DNA of 64,000 bases from Bradyrhizobium sp. SZCCHNS1050 (GTDB taxonomy: Bacteria > Pseudomonadota > Alphaproteobacteria > Rhizobiales > Xanthobacteraceae). The notes under the pieces were generated by a model. It worked only from the letters and a program-made list of their open reading frames with translations. It ran no database searches and had not been told where the DNA came from. The stretch lies in the NCBI RefSeq assembly GCF_032484785.1, contig NZ_JAUETR010000002.1, forward strand, positions 1,116,001-1,180,000. Reading direction: 5' to 3'. Both the position numbers and the translations under genes were made by a program. Positions 8,128 to 16,738 of the stretch are shown here, piece after piece (the first letter of the stretch is position 1; each line of letters starts with the position of its first letter).

Positions 8128-8553
8128 ATGACGCTCTATCAGGGCAAATGCTTCTGCGGCGCGGTCGAGATCGAGGCCGATGGCGAGCCGGAGGCGATGG
8201 GCTATTGCCACTGTTCGTCGTGCCGCTCCTGGTCGGCCGGTCCGGTCAACGCCTTCACCCTGTGGAAGCCTGCGAACGTGCGGGTGACCAAGGGGGCTGA
8301 CGCGATCGGCAGCTATCACAAGACCGACATGAGCCACCGCAAATACTGCACCAAGTGTGGCGGGCATCTGATGACCGACCACCCGCCGCTCGGCATGATC
8401 GACGTCTATGCCGCGACGATTCCGACGCTGAAGTTCACGCCCGGTGTGCACGTCAACTACGCGGAGACGGTGCTGCCCATCAGGGATGGCCTGCCGAAGC
8501 TGAAGGATTTCCCGGCGGAGTTCGGCGGCTCCGGCGAGATGATGCCGGAGTGA
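8128..8553 (+). CDS. GFA-family (glutathione-dependent formaldehyde-activating-like) protein
   Basis: 141 residues. The start at 8128 is chosen for the GAGGGAG ribosome-binding site about 8 bases upstream. Zinc-binding cysteines are laid out as in the Mss4-like GFA fold: CFCGAVEIEAD, CHCSSCRSW and YCTKCGGH. Members were named from Paracoccus Gfa, which was proposed to speed the reaction of glutathione with formaldehyde, but most homologues have no proven activity. It is a stand-alone gene between the CoA operon and a long repeat. A second GFA gene lies at 23.1 kb. Confidence 0.88.
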   Translation: MTLYQGKCFCGAVEIEADGEPEAMGYCHCSSCRSWSAGPVNAFTLWKPANVRVTKGADAIGSYHKTDMSHRKYCTKCGGHLMTDHPPLGMIDVYAATIPTLKFTPGVHVNYAETVLPIRDGLPKLKDFPAEFGGSGEMMPE

Positions 8554-8632
8554 GACAAGGTCTGCTTTTCGCAAGCACCCAAGCATCGATGGCCTCGCGA
8601 CAGGATCTGTCCGAGCTGTGCTGATCGAAGCC

Positions 8633-9066
8633 GCCCCCTTCGAAACAGAGGGCGCAGGGAAGGCCGGGTGCCGACTGGCACCCGTGGCCCCCGTGCGAAA
8701 GAAAGCACGGGGAGAGAACCACAGGTTCAGCCGGACCGACCCGGCCTTCCCTGCGCGATGGTTTTCACGCTTATTTCGCGCTCTCCTCGGTGCGCCGGCT
8801 TTTGGCCACCGTCGTCCTTGGGGATCATCATGCCCCGCGAACTTGGCATCAGCGTCGGGATGCCGGGACCACGCGACTTCACGTCCGCGCCATGCCGTTC
8901 GTCCGCGCAGACAAGCTACGCTGCGACACGTCGCGGCCACCGCCTCCCTGCCTCAACGTTCGTGACGATCGCGAAGCGCCCCTCGTGGCGAAGCAGGATG
9001 GGGAGAGTGAAGCATATTTTCTGGAAAAGCGAAACATGAATATTTTTGACCAGGGGACTGGACAGG
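8633..9066. repeat. Long structured intergenic repeat element
   Basis: This gene-free region contains a perfect 18-bp inverted repeat (8652-8669 and 8739-8756, core GCAGGGAAGGCCGGG) enclosing two smaller hairpins (GTGCC-gact-GGCAC and CCGTGC-gaaagaaa-GCACGG). It continues through CCGTGCTTT-type and CACGCGACTTC segments to an AT-rich end near 9066. From memory, very similar blocks recur in Bradyrhizobium genomes between genes; I cannot verify copies here beyond this one. No open frame with coding character was seen. The exact ends are estimates. Confidence 0.6.
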
Positions 9067-9231
9067 CCAAATCAGCTTGAAGGCGCTGGCGAAATTCGCC
9101 GCTTGGCCGATCCCGGCAGAGTTCCGCAAAAGCGCATGGGGATGATGCGCTCCGGCCCGCGGAAATGGATGGTGAAGGGAGCACGGAGTTCCGTATGATC
9201 TGCGGCGAGCCATCACGGGGTGCCCTGATCA

Positions 9232-9795
9232 ATGCCCGCCGATCTCGTCCAGACCTTCCGCGCGTTCGCCTACAACAATGCCTGGGCCAATCACCGGCTG
9301 CTGACCGCCTGCGGCCAGCTCAGCGCCGAGGATTTCGCTGCCGAGCGCAGCGGCTTTTTCCCCAGCCTGCAGCGGACGCTGAACCACATCTACATCATCG
9401 ACCTGTTCTACATCGACGCGCTGGAAGGCGGCTGGCTCGGCCCGATGGCGTGGCAGAACGAGGTGCCGTTCCCGCGCCTCGCAGATCTTGCGAAGGCGCA
9501 GGGCGCGATGGACCGCCGGCTGATTGCTTTCTGCGAGGCGCTCACGCCGGCGCGGCTCGACGACACCGTCCGCATCAACCGCGAGAGCCGGGTGCAGAAC
9601 GAGCGCTGCGACCGGCTGCTGCTGCACCTGTTCCAACACGACATCCATCACCGCGGCCAGGCGCATGCCATGCTGTCGAGCACCAGCGTCAAGCCGCCGC
9701 AGCTCGACGAGTTTTTCCCTGCGGATGATTCAAGCTTGCGGGCGAAGGATTTCGCCGAGCTGGGGTTCAGCGAGGAAAAGGTGTGGCGGAGCTGA
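9232..9795 (+). CDS. DinB-family (DUF664-like) putative metalloenzyme
   Basis: 187 residues forming a four-helix bundle of the DinB/YfiT type. The metal triad is visible: H52 in the NHIYIID helix and two more histidines in the QHDIHHRGQAHAML helix. DinB-like proteins act as thiol-dependent S-transferases or hydrolases, but the substrate here is unknown. The start at 9232 gives the standard N-terminus (FRAFAYNNAWANHRLL, the helix that opens the fold). There is no co-directional partner; palindromic repeats flank it on the downstream side. Confidence 0.85.
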   Translation: MPADLVQTFRAFAYNNAWANHRLLTACGQLSAEDFAAERSGFFPSLQRTLNHIYIIDLFYIDALEGGWLGPMAWQNEVPFPRLADLAKAQGAMDRRLIAFCEALTPARLDDTVRINRESRVQNERCDRLLLHLFQHDIHHRGQAHAMLSSTSVKPPQLDEFFPADDSSLRAKDFAELGFSEEKVWRS

Positions 9796-9818
9796 TACAC
9801 GCGTGGCTTCCCTCCCTC

Positions 9819-9998
9819 CGTCATTCCGGGGCGCGCGCAGCGCGAGCCCGGAATCCATAGCCACAACCGGCCGTCGGGCGCGAGATGCTCGTGGCGCCTG
9901 CCTTCGACACACCTCGTCCTGTGGTTATGGATTCCGGGCTCATTCGCGCTGCTTCAAAATGGCTTCGCCATTTTGCGCGCGAATGCCCCGGAATGACT
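9819..9998. repeat. Composite REP-like palindrome (type A)
   Basis: The outer arms GTCATTCCGGGG (left) and CCCCGGAATGAC (right) enclose inner arms GCCCGGAATCCATAGCCAC and their near complement, with a further hairpin AAAATGGCttcGCCATTTT. The unit separates the convergent DinB and GNAT genes. Related single units occur at 21135, 22010 and 53707. Confidence 0.75.
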
Positions 9999-10009
9999 GG
10001 GAGGAAGGA

Positions 10010-10564
10010 TCAGCACGAGGCATTGGCCCACACCTCGCGCGGAAGCCGGTACATCACCTGCCGGCGCAACGGGCTGTCCGCCTCGACTCGCGGATGATCG
10101 AAATCCGACGCCTCGTTCCTGATCATGCCGAGCTTGCGCATGACGTTCTGTGACGCCTGATTGGCCGGCGCGGCATAGGCGATGATCTCGTGGAGGCCGA
10201 GCTCATCGAAGCCGAACGTGAGCGACGCCCGCGCCGCCTCGGTCGCAATCCCCCGCCCCCAGGCCGCGCGCGCCAGCCGCCAGCCGATCTCGACCGCCGG
10301 CGTGAACGGCGCATCGAAGGCGACGCGGAACAGGCCGGTGGCGCCGAGGAAAGTGCCGGTGGCGCGGTCTTCGACCACCCAGAAGCCGAAGCCGTGCGCG
10401 GCCTGATGGGCGATCTGGAAATCGATCCACCGGTCCGAGTCCTGCCGCGTTGGCAGCGCGCGGAGGAATTGCATCACGGCCGGATCGGCGGACATCGCCG
10501 CGAACGGCGCGCGATCGTCATCGCGCCACTCGCGCAAGGTCAGGCGTTCGGTGGAGATGATCAT
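10010..10564 (-). CDS. GNAT acetyltransferase, RimJ/RimL type
   Basis: 184 residues from ATG 10564; an upstream TTG at 10573 is less likely. It starts with the TERLTLREWRDDD block of RimJ/RimL-like acetyltransferases. The acetyl-CoA pyrophosphate loop is present as RLARAAWGRGIATEAA, followed by the helix LGLHEIIAYAAPANQASQNVMRKLGM. It transfers an acetyl group from acetyl-CoA to an amine, either the N-terminus of a protein or a small molecule. Nothing in the context fixes the substrate. It is transcribed alone, after a hairpin that should end transcription from the upstream thiolase. Confidence 0.9.
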   Translation of the reverse strand: MIISTERLTLREWRDDDRAPFAAMSADPAVMQFLRALPTRQDSDRWIDFQIAHQAAHGFGFWVVEDRATGTFLGATGLFRVAFDAPFTPAVEIGWRLARAAWGRGIATEAARASLTFGFDELGLHEIIAYAAPANQASQNVMRKLGMIRNEASDFDHPRVEADSPLRRQVMYRLPREVWANASC

Positions 10565-10593
10565 GATGGGCAATCGGACCAGTCAATGACAAA

Positions 10594-10616
10594 GAGCTTC
10601 CGCATGGCGGAAGCTC
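10594..10616 (-). terminator. Intrinsic terminator-like hairpin after the sugar operon
   Basis: A perfect 10-bp stem (GAGCTTCCGC / GCGGAAGCTC) with a 3-nt loop is followed on the minus strand by TTTG. It lies about 140 bp beyond the stop of the minus-strand thiolase and about 30 bp before the GNAT start. The T-tract is short, so termination may be partial. Confidence 0.55.
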
Positions 10617-10626
10617 TCCTGTATCA

Positions 10627-10743
10627 CCGTCGTTGCGAGGAACGCAGCGACGAAGCAATCCAGAGCGGCACGCGCGGCCCCGGATTGCTTCCGCCGTCGC
10701 CTTTCGGGCTATGGCGGACAAGTCGCTTCGCTCGCAATGACGG
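10627..10743. repeat. REP-like palindrome (type B)
   Basis: The unit begins CGTCGTTGCGAGGAACGCAG and ends CTTCGCTCGCAATGACGG, with inner AAGCAATCC/GGATTGCTT arms. Sister copies lie at 13032, 15141 and 22903. All four sit around the LacI-controlled sugar locus. Confidence 0.75.
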
Positions 10744-10757
10744 AGGATGGACCTCGC

Positions 10758-11927
10758 CTACTTCGCTGGCTCCAGGATCGACACGTAGTTGGCCACGGCC
10801 GCGCCGCCCATGTTGAAGATGCCGCCGAGCTTGGCGTTGAGGAGCTGCATGCCCTCGGGCGCAGAGCCGGTGAGCTGCATGGCGGTCATGACGTGCATGG
10901 AGACGCCGGTGGCGCCGATCGGGTGGCCCTTGGCCTTGAGGCCGCCGGACGGATTGACCGGCAGCTTGCCGTCCTTGAGCGTCCAGCCCTCCTTGATGGC
11001 GCGGGCACCCTGCCCCCGCGGCGTCAGGCCCATCGCCTCGTACTCGATCAGTTCGGCGACCGTGAAGCAGTCATGGGTCTCGACGAAGGAGAGATCGGAG
11101 AGCGTGACGCCGGCTTTCTCCAGCGCGCGCTGCCAGGCCACGGTGCAGCCCTCGAAGGCGAGGATGTCGCGCTTGGACATCGGCAGGAAATCCTGCGCAT
11201 GTGCGGTGGCGCGCACGTTCACTGCCTTGGCGAAGGACTTCGCGGTCTCGCTGTCGGTCAGCACCAGAGCGGCGGCGCCGTCGGACACCAGCGAGCAGTC
11301 GGTGCGCTTCAGGGGGCCGGCCACGTAAGGGTTCTTCTCGCTCTCGGAGCGGCAGAACTCGAAGCCGAAATCCTTGCGCATCTGCGCATAGGGATTGGCG
11401 ACGCCGTTCCTGTGGTTCTTGGCGGCGATCAGCGCCAGCGCGTCGGACTGGTCGCCGTACTTCTGGAAATAGCCCTGCGCGATCTTGCCGAACACGCCGG
11501 CGAAGCCGCCGACGGTGTCGCCGTCCTCCGGCAGGTAGGACGCCTTGAGCAGGTTCTTGCCGATCTCCGGGCCCGGTGTGCGCGTCATCTGCTCGACGCC
11601 CACGACCAGCACGATTTTCGCGGCGCCGGCGGCGATGGCGCGGATGCCCTGGTGCACGGCGGCCGAGCCCGTCGCGCAGGCGTTCTCGACCCGGGTCGCC
11701 GGCTTGAAGCGCAGCGCCGGATCGGCCTGCAGCACCAGCGAGGCGGTGAAATCCTGGGGCGAGAAGCCCGCGTTGAAATGGCCGAGCACGATCTCGTCGA
11801 CGTCACCGGCCGAGATGCCGGCGTCGGCGATCGCCTCATTGGCGACCTTGACGACGAGGCTCTCGACGGTCTCGGCGTCGAACTTCCCGAACGGCGTATG
11901 CGCCCATCCGACGATGCTGGCGGTCAT
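10758..11927 (-). CDS. Thiolase-family acetyl-CoA acetyltransferase
   Basis: 389 residues from the ATG at 11927, preceded by GGGAGAGAGC. Unlike the protein at 4174, this one keeps the nucleophilic cysteine in ENACATGS (C84) and the histidine in GGLKAKGHPIGATG. It should catalyse thiolytic cleavage or condensation of acyl-CoA. It follows the DenD-like gene by 75 bp on the same strand, so it may be the last gene of the ABC transporter operon, although its role in sugar catabolism is not obvious. The C-terminal GGIFNMGGAAV replaces the usual CxGGG loop, a pattern seen in SCPx-type thiolases. Confidence 0.9.
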   Translation of the reverse strand: MTASIVGWAHTPFGKFDAETVESLVVKVANEAIADAGISAGDVDEIVLGHFNAGFSPQDFTASLVLQADPALRFKPATRVENACATGSAAVHQGIRAIAAGAAKIVLVVGVEQMTRTPGPEIGKNLLKASYLPEDGDTVGGFAGVFGKIAQGYFQKYGDQSDALALIAAKNHRNGVANPYAQMRKDFGFEFCRSESEKNPYVAGPLKRTDCSLVSDGAAALVLTDSETAKSFAKAVNVRATAHAQDFLPMSKRDILAFEGCTVAWQRALEKAGVTLSDLSFVETHDCFTVAELIEYEAMGLTPRGQGARAIKEGWTLKDGKLPVNPSGGLKAKGHPIGATGVSMHVMTAMQLTGSAPEGMQLLNAKLGGIFNMGGAAVANYVSILEPAK

Positions 11928-12002
11928 GCTCTCTCTCCCGAATGTCTCCCTGCCCCTCAAATGGCGCTTTGCGCCATGTGAGTCCAGAGGCTGGCGGCCG
12001 TC

Positions 12003-12986
12003 TCAGGCCACGAACTTGCCACCGAGCTCATCCTCAATGTGAATCCGGATGATGTCGTCGAAGGTCTTTTCCTCGGTGGTGAAGCCGAGTTCGCGAGCCC
12101 GCTTGGCCTCGAAATTCCGCGGCCAGCCGGCGACGATGCCCACAATGAAGGGATCCGGCTCCCGCTTGATGCGATCCGCCACCTTGTCGCCTGCCACGCG
12201 ACGCAGGGCTGCGATCTGCTCGCCAACCGTCGCCGACAGGCCGGGCATGGTCAGGTTCCGGCGTGGGCCGATCTTGGCCGTGTCCATGGTTGCGGCATGC
12301 AGGAGGAAGCCGACCGCCGAGCGCGGCGTGGCGTGCCAGTGGCGGACGTCCTCGGACACCGGCAGCACGGCCTCCTTGCCGGCCAAGGGCTCGCGCAGGA
12401 TGTTGGAGAAGAAGCCGGAGGCGGCCTTGTTGGGCGCGCCGGGGCGGATGCAGATGGTCGGCAGGCGGATGCCGACGCCGTCGAAGAAGCCGCGGCGGCT
12501 GTAATCGGCCAGCAGGAGCTCACCGATCGCCTTCTGGGTGCCGTAGCTGAGCAGCGGCGCATTGACGAACTCGTCGCCGATGGCCTCGGGGAACGGCGCG
12601 CCGAACACCGCGATCGAGGAGGTAAAGACCAGCCGCGGCTTGTAGCCGTCGCCGATCAGCCTGACGGCGTCGAACAGCATCCGCGTGCCGTCGAGATTGA
12701 TGCGGTAGCCCTTGTCGAAATCGAGCTCGGCCTCGCCGGAGACGATCGCGGCGAGGTGGAAGATCACGTCGGGACGGCCGGCGACGAGCTTCTCCGCAAA
12801 GCCTGGGACGGCGAAGTCCCCGGCGATGGTGTCGACGGCGATGGACGTGTCGGGCTTAGACGGCGCGACGATGTCCTGCAGCGTCATGCGAGTGATGGCC
12901 TTGTCGCCGAGGCGGCCGTCGCGGACGAGACGCTCGACCAGCTTGCGCCCGACCATGCCGGCGGCGCCGAGAACGAGAATATGCAA
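12003..12986 (-). CDS. denD: NAD-dependent epimerase/dehydrogenase, DenD (D-erythronate dehydrogenase)-like
   Basis: 327 residues of the extended short-chain dehydrogenase fold. The Rossmann motif GAAGMVG is at residues 7-13, followed by HLAAIVSGEAE, and the catalytic Tyr and Lys are in LSYGTQKAIGE. The length and the GEAELDFDKGYRINLDG and IRPGAPNKAASGFFSN blocks match D-erythronate dehydrogenases, which oxidise a C4 sugar acid at C2 with NAD. The gene lies between the sugar ABC permeases and a thiolase, all on the minus strand. The DenD name is by resemblance; a different aldonate or polyol substrate is possible. Confidence 0.8.
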   Translation of the reverse strand: MHILVLGAAGMVGRKLVERLVRDGRLGDKAITRMTLQDIVAPSKPDTSIAVDTIAGDFAVPGFAEKLVAGRPDVIFHLAAIVSGEAELDFDKGYRINLDGTRMLFDAVRLIGDGYKPRLVFTSSIAVFGAPFPEAIGDEFVNAPLLSYGTQKAIGELLLADYSRRGFFDGVGIRLPTICIRPGAPNKAASGFFSNILREPLAGKEAVLPVSEDVRHWHATPRSAVGFLLHAATMDTAKIGPRRNLTMPGLSATVGEQIAALRRVAGDKVADRIKREPDPFIVGIVAGWPRNFEAKRARELGFTTEEKTFDDIIRIHIEDELGGKFVA

Positions 12987-13031
12987 GGGTATGCTCCTTC
13001 AAATGCAACGATTGGGCGTGGTCTCAACGTT

Positions 13032-13146
13032 CGTCATTGCGAGCGAAGCGACTTGTCAGCCATAGCCCGAAAGGCGACGGCGGAAGCAATCCAGAGTCAT
13101 CGGAATGGCTCTGGATTGCTTCGTCGCTTCGTTCCTCGCAATGACG
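13032..13146. repeat. REP-like palindrome (type B)
   Basis: CGTCATTGCGAGCGAAGCGAC at the left and GTTCCTCGCAATGACG at the right bracket inner arms around GAAGCAATCCAGAG and CTCTGGATTGCTTC. It lies between the permease and DenD-like genes, inside the presumed operon. Confidence 0.75.
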
Positions 13147-13206
13147 GGAGTTGAGATCCGCGTGAGCAGCAAGCGACGCCTTGACCCGGCTCACGGACAA
13201 AGCCGC

Positions 13207-14115
13207 CTACTCCTTCACCGCGCCGGTCATGGCCGACACATAATGCTCGACGAAGAAGGCGTAAAGAATGACCAGCGGCAGCGAGCCGACCAGGGCGCCG
13301 GCCATCAGCGATCCCCATTTGTAGATGTCGCCGTCGACGAACTCGTTGACGATGGCGACCGGCACGGTCTTGTTCGGCGTCGACTGCAGGAAGGTCAGCG
13401 CGTAGATGAACTCGTTCCAGCACAGGGTGAACGAGAAGATGAAGGCCGAGATCAGGCCGGGCACGGCGAGCGGCACCACGATCTTCACCAGGATCTGCCA
13501 GCGGCTGGCGCCGTCGATCAGCGCGCATTCCTCGAGCTCGAACGGGATGGTCTTGAAGTAGCCCATCAGCAGCCAGGTCGAGAACGGGATGAGCAGCGTC
13601 GGATAGACCAGGATCAAGGACAACGGCGAGTCGAACAGCCCATAGGCCTGGATCACCGAGGCTAGCGGGATGAACAGGATCGACGGCGGCACCAGATAGG
13701 CGAAGAAGATCAGCACGCCGACGGTGTCGGCGCCCTTGAAGCGCAACCGCACGATCGCATAGGCCGCGAGCACGGAAGCGAAGATCGACAGCGTGGTGGC
13801 ACCGACCGCGACATACATCGTGTTCCACAGCCAGCGCGGATACTGCGTCTCGAACAGCAGCTTGGAGATGTGCTTGAAGGTCGGATGCACCACCCAGAAC
13901 GGATTGTACTTCTCCATGTCGATCAGCTGCTCGTCGGGTTTGATCGACGTCAGCCCCATCCAGTAGAACGGGAACAGCAGCACCACGAGGATGATGAACA
14001 GCGGCAGATAGAGCGTCACCAGCCGCCGCGGCAGCGACTCCAGATAGCTCATGCCCTCGGATTCGTCGGTGCCGGCCGTGGTGGGCGCCTTGGCGTGCAG
14101 CGTGGTGTCGGTCAT
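13207..14115 (-). CDS. Carbohydrate ABC transporter permease, MalG/UgpE type
   Basis: 302 residues from ATG 14115, whose first bases overlap the stop of the upstream permease as ATGA. Six hydrophobic spans are visible, beginning LYLPLFIILVVLLFPFYW. The EAA loop that contacts the ATPase reads EECALIDGASRWQILVKIVVPLAVPG. Together with its neighbour it forms the membrane channel of a CUT1-type importer. The N-terminal 25 residues are polar and cytosolic. Confidence 0.93.
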   Translation of the reverse strand: MTDTTLHAKAPTTAGTDESEGMSYLESLPRRLVTLYLPLFIILVVLLFPFYWMGLTSIKPDEQLIDMEKYNPFWVVHPTFKHISKLLFETQYPRWLWNTMYVAVGATTLSIFASVLAAYAIVRLRFKGADTVGVLIFFAYLVPPSILFIPLASVIQAYGLFDSPLSLILVYPTLLIPFSTWLLMGYFKTIPFELEECALIDGASRWQILVKIVVPLAVPGLISAFIFSFTLCWNEFIYALTFLQSTPNKTVPVAIVNEFVDGDIYKWGSLMAGALVGSLPLVILYAFFVEHYVSAMTGAVKE

Positions 14116-15065
14116 TGGTCGGATCCTTGCTGCCATTTGCGCCGTTGCATGCCGAACCAGGAGATCGCGATCGCCGCCATCAGGAACGGGATCATCGCGG
14201 TGGCGATCGCGGCGCCCTCGCCGAGCCGTCCGGAGATGATGCCGCGCTGATAGCTCAGCGTCGCCATCAGGTGCGTGGCGTTGACGGGGCCGCCACGGGT
14301 GAGTGCCCAGATCAATTGGAAGTCGGTAAAGGTGAACAGCACCGAGAACGTCATGACGACCGCGATGATCGGCGTCAGCAGCGGATAGGTGATGAAGCGG
14401 AAGCGCTGCCAGCTGGTGGCGCCGTCGAGCGTGGCGGCCTCATAGAGCGAGGGCGACACGGTCTGCAGGCCGGCCAGCAAGGTGATCGCGACGAACGGCA
14501 CGCCGCGCCAGATATTGGCGATGATGACGGAGGCGCGCGCCCAGTTGGTGTCGCCGAGAAAGTTGATGTTCTGCGTGATGATTCCGAGCTTGATCAGCGA
14601 CCAGGAGATGATCGAGAACTGGGAATCGTAGATCCACCAGAACGCGATGGCCGACAGCACGGTGGGCACGATGAAGGGGATCAGCACGATGGCGCGGATC
14701 ATTGCCTTGAACGGCATGTGCCGGTTCAACAGCAGCGCAAGATAGAGCCCGATGGCGAATTTGATGGCGCTCGCCACGATCGTGTAGAGCAGCGTGTTGA
14801 ACACCGACAGCCAGAAGATCGAGTCGTCCCACAGCCATTCGTAGTTCTCGACCCCGACGAAGACGCCGCTGCGGCCGATCTTCTCGTCGGTGAAGCTCAT
14901 CCAGACGCCGAGGCCCAGCGGATAGGCCAGGAACAGGATCAGGAAAGCCGCCGCGGGCAGCATGAACCACAGCGCGATGACGTTGCGGTTGGTCTTGATG
15001 CGCACCCATGCCGAGGGCTCGCCGACGGCGGCGCCTCGTGGCAACGAGGTCTGAATGGTACTCAT
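14112..15065 (-). CDS. Carbohydrate ABC transporter permease, MalF/UgpA type
   Basis: 317 residues. The N-terminal tail is cytoplasmic, the first span is IALWFMLPAAAFLILFLAYPLG, and several more spans follow. The EAA loop is YEAATLDGATSWQRFRFITYPLLTP. It is the heteromeric partner of the permease encoded immediately downstream (ATGA overlap). The solute-binding protein gene lies 265 bp upstream with a REP-like palindrome in the gap, which may lower permease expression relative to the binding protein. Confidence 0.93.
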   Translation of the reverse strand: MSTIQTSLPRGAAVGEPSAWVRIKTNRNVIALWFMLPAAAFLILFLAYPLGLGVWMSFTDEKIGRSGVFVGVENYEWLWDDSIFWLSVFNTLLYTIVASAIKFAIGLYLALLLNRHMPFKAMIRAIVLIPFIVPTVLSAIAFWWIYDSQFSIISWSLIKLGIITQNINFLGDTNWARASVIIANIWRGVPFVAITLLAGLQTVSPSLYEAATLDGATSWQRFRFITYPLLTPIIAVVMTFSVLFTFTDFQLIWALTRGGPVNATHLMATLSYQRGIISGRLGEGAAIATAMIPFLMAAIAISWFGMQRRKWQQGSDQ

Positions 15066-15140
15066 TTATCCAGCAGCTCCCTTCGAACCGTGGGGTGAGC
15101 GACGCGCGCCCACCGGCGTTCGGGACGGATAGAGTTACTC

Positions 15141-15252
15141 CGTCATTGCGAGGAGCGAAGCGACGAAGCAATCCAGAGTCCGACGTTCCTCCCGGGATTG
15201 CTTCCGCCGTCGCCCGTCGGGCTATGGCGGACATGTCGCTGCGCTCGCAATG
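15141..15252. repeat. REP-like palindrome (type B)
   Basis: CGTCATTGCGAGGAGCGAAG on the left and GCGCTCGCAATGA on the right. It is located between the binding protein and the first permease of the sugar importer, the classical position for stabilising the upstream binding-protein transcript. Confidence 0.75.
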
Positions 15253-15330
15253 AGGGTGGGCACGGCGCGTTGCGCCTTGCCCACCCTCCGACGATGGCGA
15301 CCGGCGCTCTCGCGCGCCGGTCGGCCTCGC

Positions 15331-16653
15331 TCAGCGGAAGATGCGCTTGGCCGAGCGCTCGGCGCTCGCCATCGCCGTCTTCACGTCCTCGCGGCCCGTG
15401 CAGTAGTTCGCGAACATGTCGACCAGGACGAAGTCGGCGATCGCGGCCGCAGCGGCCTCGCCGAGCTTGCCGACGCCGGCCGGCGTGGTCGCGGTCGCCG
15501 CGACGTCGCGATACGGCGTGTTCTTCGGATCGACGGTCCAGATCGGGTTGGCGTCATAGGCCTTGAGGAAGTGCGACAGGTAGCCCTGCGCCGCCTCGAT
15601 CCACGGATTGAACTGCTCCGGCTCCAGCATGAAGGCGGTGAACGCCTTGCAGGTCTGCGGATACTTCGAGAAGTTGAACACCAGGATCGGGAAGCCCAGA
15701 TGCATCTCGCGGGTCTTGCCGTCGAGGCCGGGCGGCAGATGCGCGTGGTTCATGTCCTCGGCGATCTGCGGCGCCTCCTTCTTGGCGGTCACGTAGATCG
15801 AGATGCCGTTGACCGTCGCGTAGAGCTGGCCGGCCAGGAACGCCTTGTTGTTGGAACTATCGTTCCACGACGCGGTGCCCGGCACGAAATTGTCGTACAG
15901 GCCCTTGACGTATTCGAGCGCCTTGGCGGTCTCCGGCGAGTTGATGACGACCTTGTTGTCCTTGTCGATCAAATTGCCGCCGTGCGCCCACAGCGCCCAG
16001 TGCACCCAGCCATTGGCGTCGCCCGAGGCATGGCCGAGCGCCATGCCGCCCGGGGTGCCGTTCTTGTTCATGGCCTTGAAGAACTCGGACATTCCCGCGA
16101 GATCCTTCGGGAACTCCTTGAAGCCGGCCTTTTCAGCCGCCGAGACGCGGTAGTTGATGAGACCGCCGGTGGCCGCCACGGGAATGCCGATCCACTTGCC
16201 GTCGAGCATGCCATAGGCCTTGCCCGAGTCGGTCCAGCCGCCGCACTTCTTGCCGAGGTAATCGGCGACGTCGGTCATGTCGACGCACTTGTTGGAGAAC
16301 AGGAAGGGCAGCGTGTAGAGGCCCCACACCATGTCGAGCCCCTGCCCCGTATTGGCCGCGACCGAGGCCTTGGGCTGGACGTCGTCATAGGATTCGTTGG
16401 AGACGTTGATGGTGACGTTGTTGGCCTTCTGGAAGGCGTCGACGATCTTCATGAAGGCCACGTCCTCGGCCTCGACGAAGCGCTTCCAGCGCATCATGTT
16501 GATCTTGGCGCCGGGCTCGGGCTTGAAGGGCGAGGTCTGCGCCCAGGCCTTGGCGTAGCCGAGCAGGTCCTCGGCCGACATGGTCGCGGCAGCCGCCAGC
16601 AAGGTCGCGCCGCCCTTGAGCAGAGACCGTCGATCGGTGGGGAAATGAGCCAT
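15331..16653 (-). CDS. Sugar ABC transporter substrate-binding protein, Tat-exported
   Basis: 440 residues from ATG 16653; a longer frame reaches into the ATPase gene and is rejected. The N-terminus is a twin-arginine signal (TDRRSLLKGGATLLAAAA, arginines at 8-9), so the protein is exported folded to the periplasm. The remainder is a cluster B binding protein (MRWKRFVEAEDVAFMKIVDAF, ATGGLINYRVSAAEKAG, GWVHWALWAHGG). It belongs with the ATPase 67 bp upstream and the two permeases downstream. The ligand is unknown; the adjacent catabolic genes suggest a sugar acid, polyol or deoxy sugar. Its leader is unusually A/C-rich. Confidence 0.92.
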   Translation of the reverse strand: MAHFPTDRRSLLKGGATLLAAAATMSAEDLLGYAKAWAQTSPFKPEPGAKINMMRWKRFVEAEDVAFMKIVDAFQKANNVTINVSNESYDDVQPKASVAANTGQGLDMVWGLYTLPFLFSNKCVDMTDVADYLGKKCGGWTDSGKAYGMLDGKWIGIPVAATGGLINYRVSAAEKAGFKEFPKDLAGMSEFFKAMNKNGTPGGMALGHASGDANGWVHWALWAHGGNLIDKDNKVVINSPETAKALEYVKGLYDNFVPGTASWNDSSNNKAFLAGQLYATVNGISIYVTAKKEAPQIAEDMNHAHLPPGLDGKTREMHLGFPILVFNFSKYPQTCKAFTAFMLEPEQFNPWIEAAQGYLSHFLKAYDANPIWTVDPKNTPYRDVAATATTPAGVGKLGEAAAAAIADFVLVDMFANYCTGREDVKTAMASAERSAKRIFR

Positions 16654-16674
16654 CTGAAGTTTTCTCCCGTTGAG

Positions 16675-16738
16675 TATTTTGCTTGTTTTGTTTGTTGTGT
16701 CGTTGCGTCGAGCGGCCGGCTCAAATCCTCCGGCCGCT
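16675..16738 (-). promoter_or_regulatory. A/C-rich leader and intercistronic hairpin before the binding-protein gene
   Basis: Two elements lie between the ATPase stop and the binding-protein start on the minus strand. A perfect 9-bp hairpin AGCGGCCGG/CCGGCCGCT (16711-16738, 10-nt loop) spans the ATPase stop codon. It is followed by an A/C-rich tract at about 16675-16704 (ACACAACAAACAAAACAAG). No T-tract follows the hairpin, so it is more likely a transcript-stability element than a terminator. A/C-rich tracts upstream of binding-protein genes are typical targets of GcvB- or AbcR-like small RNAs; here that is inference. Confidence 0.5.
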
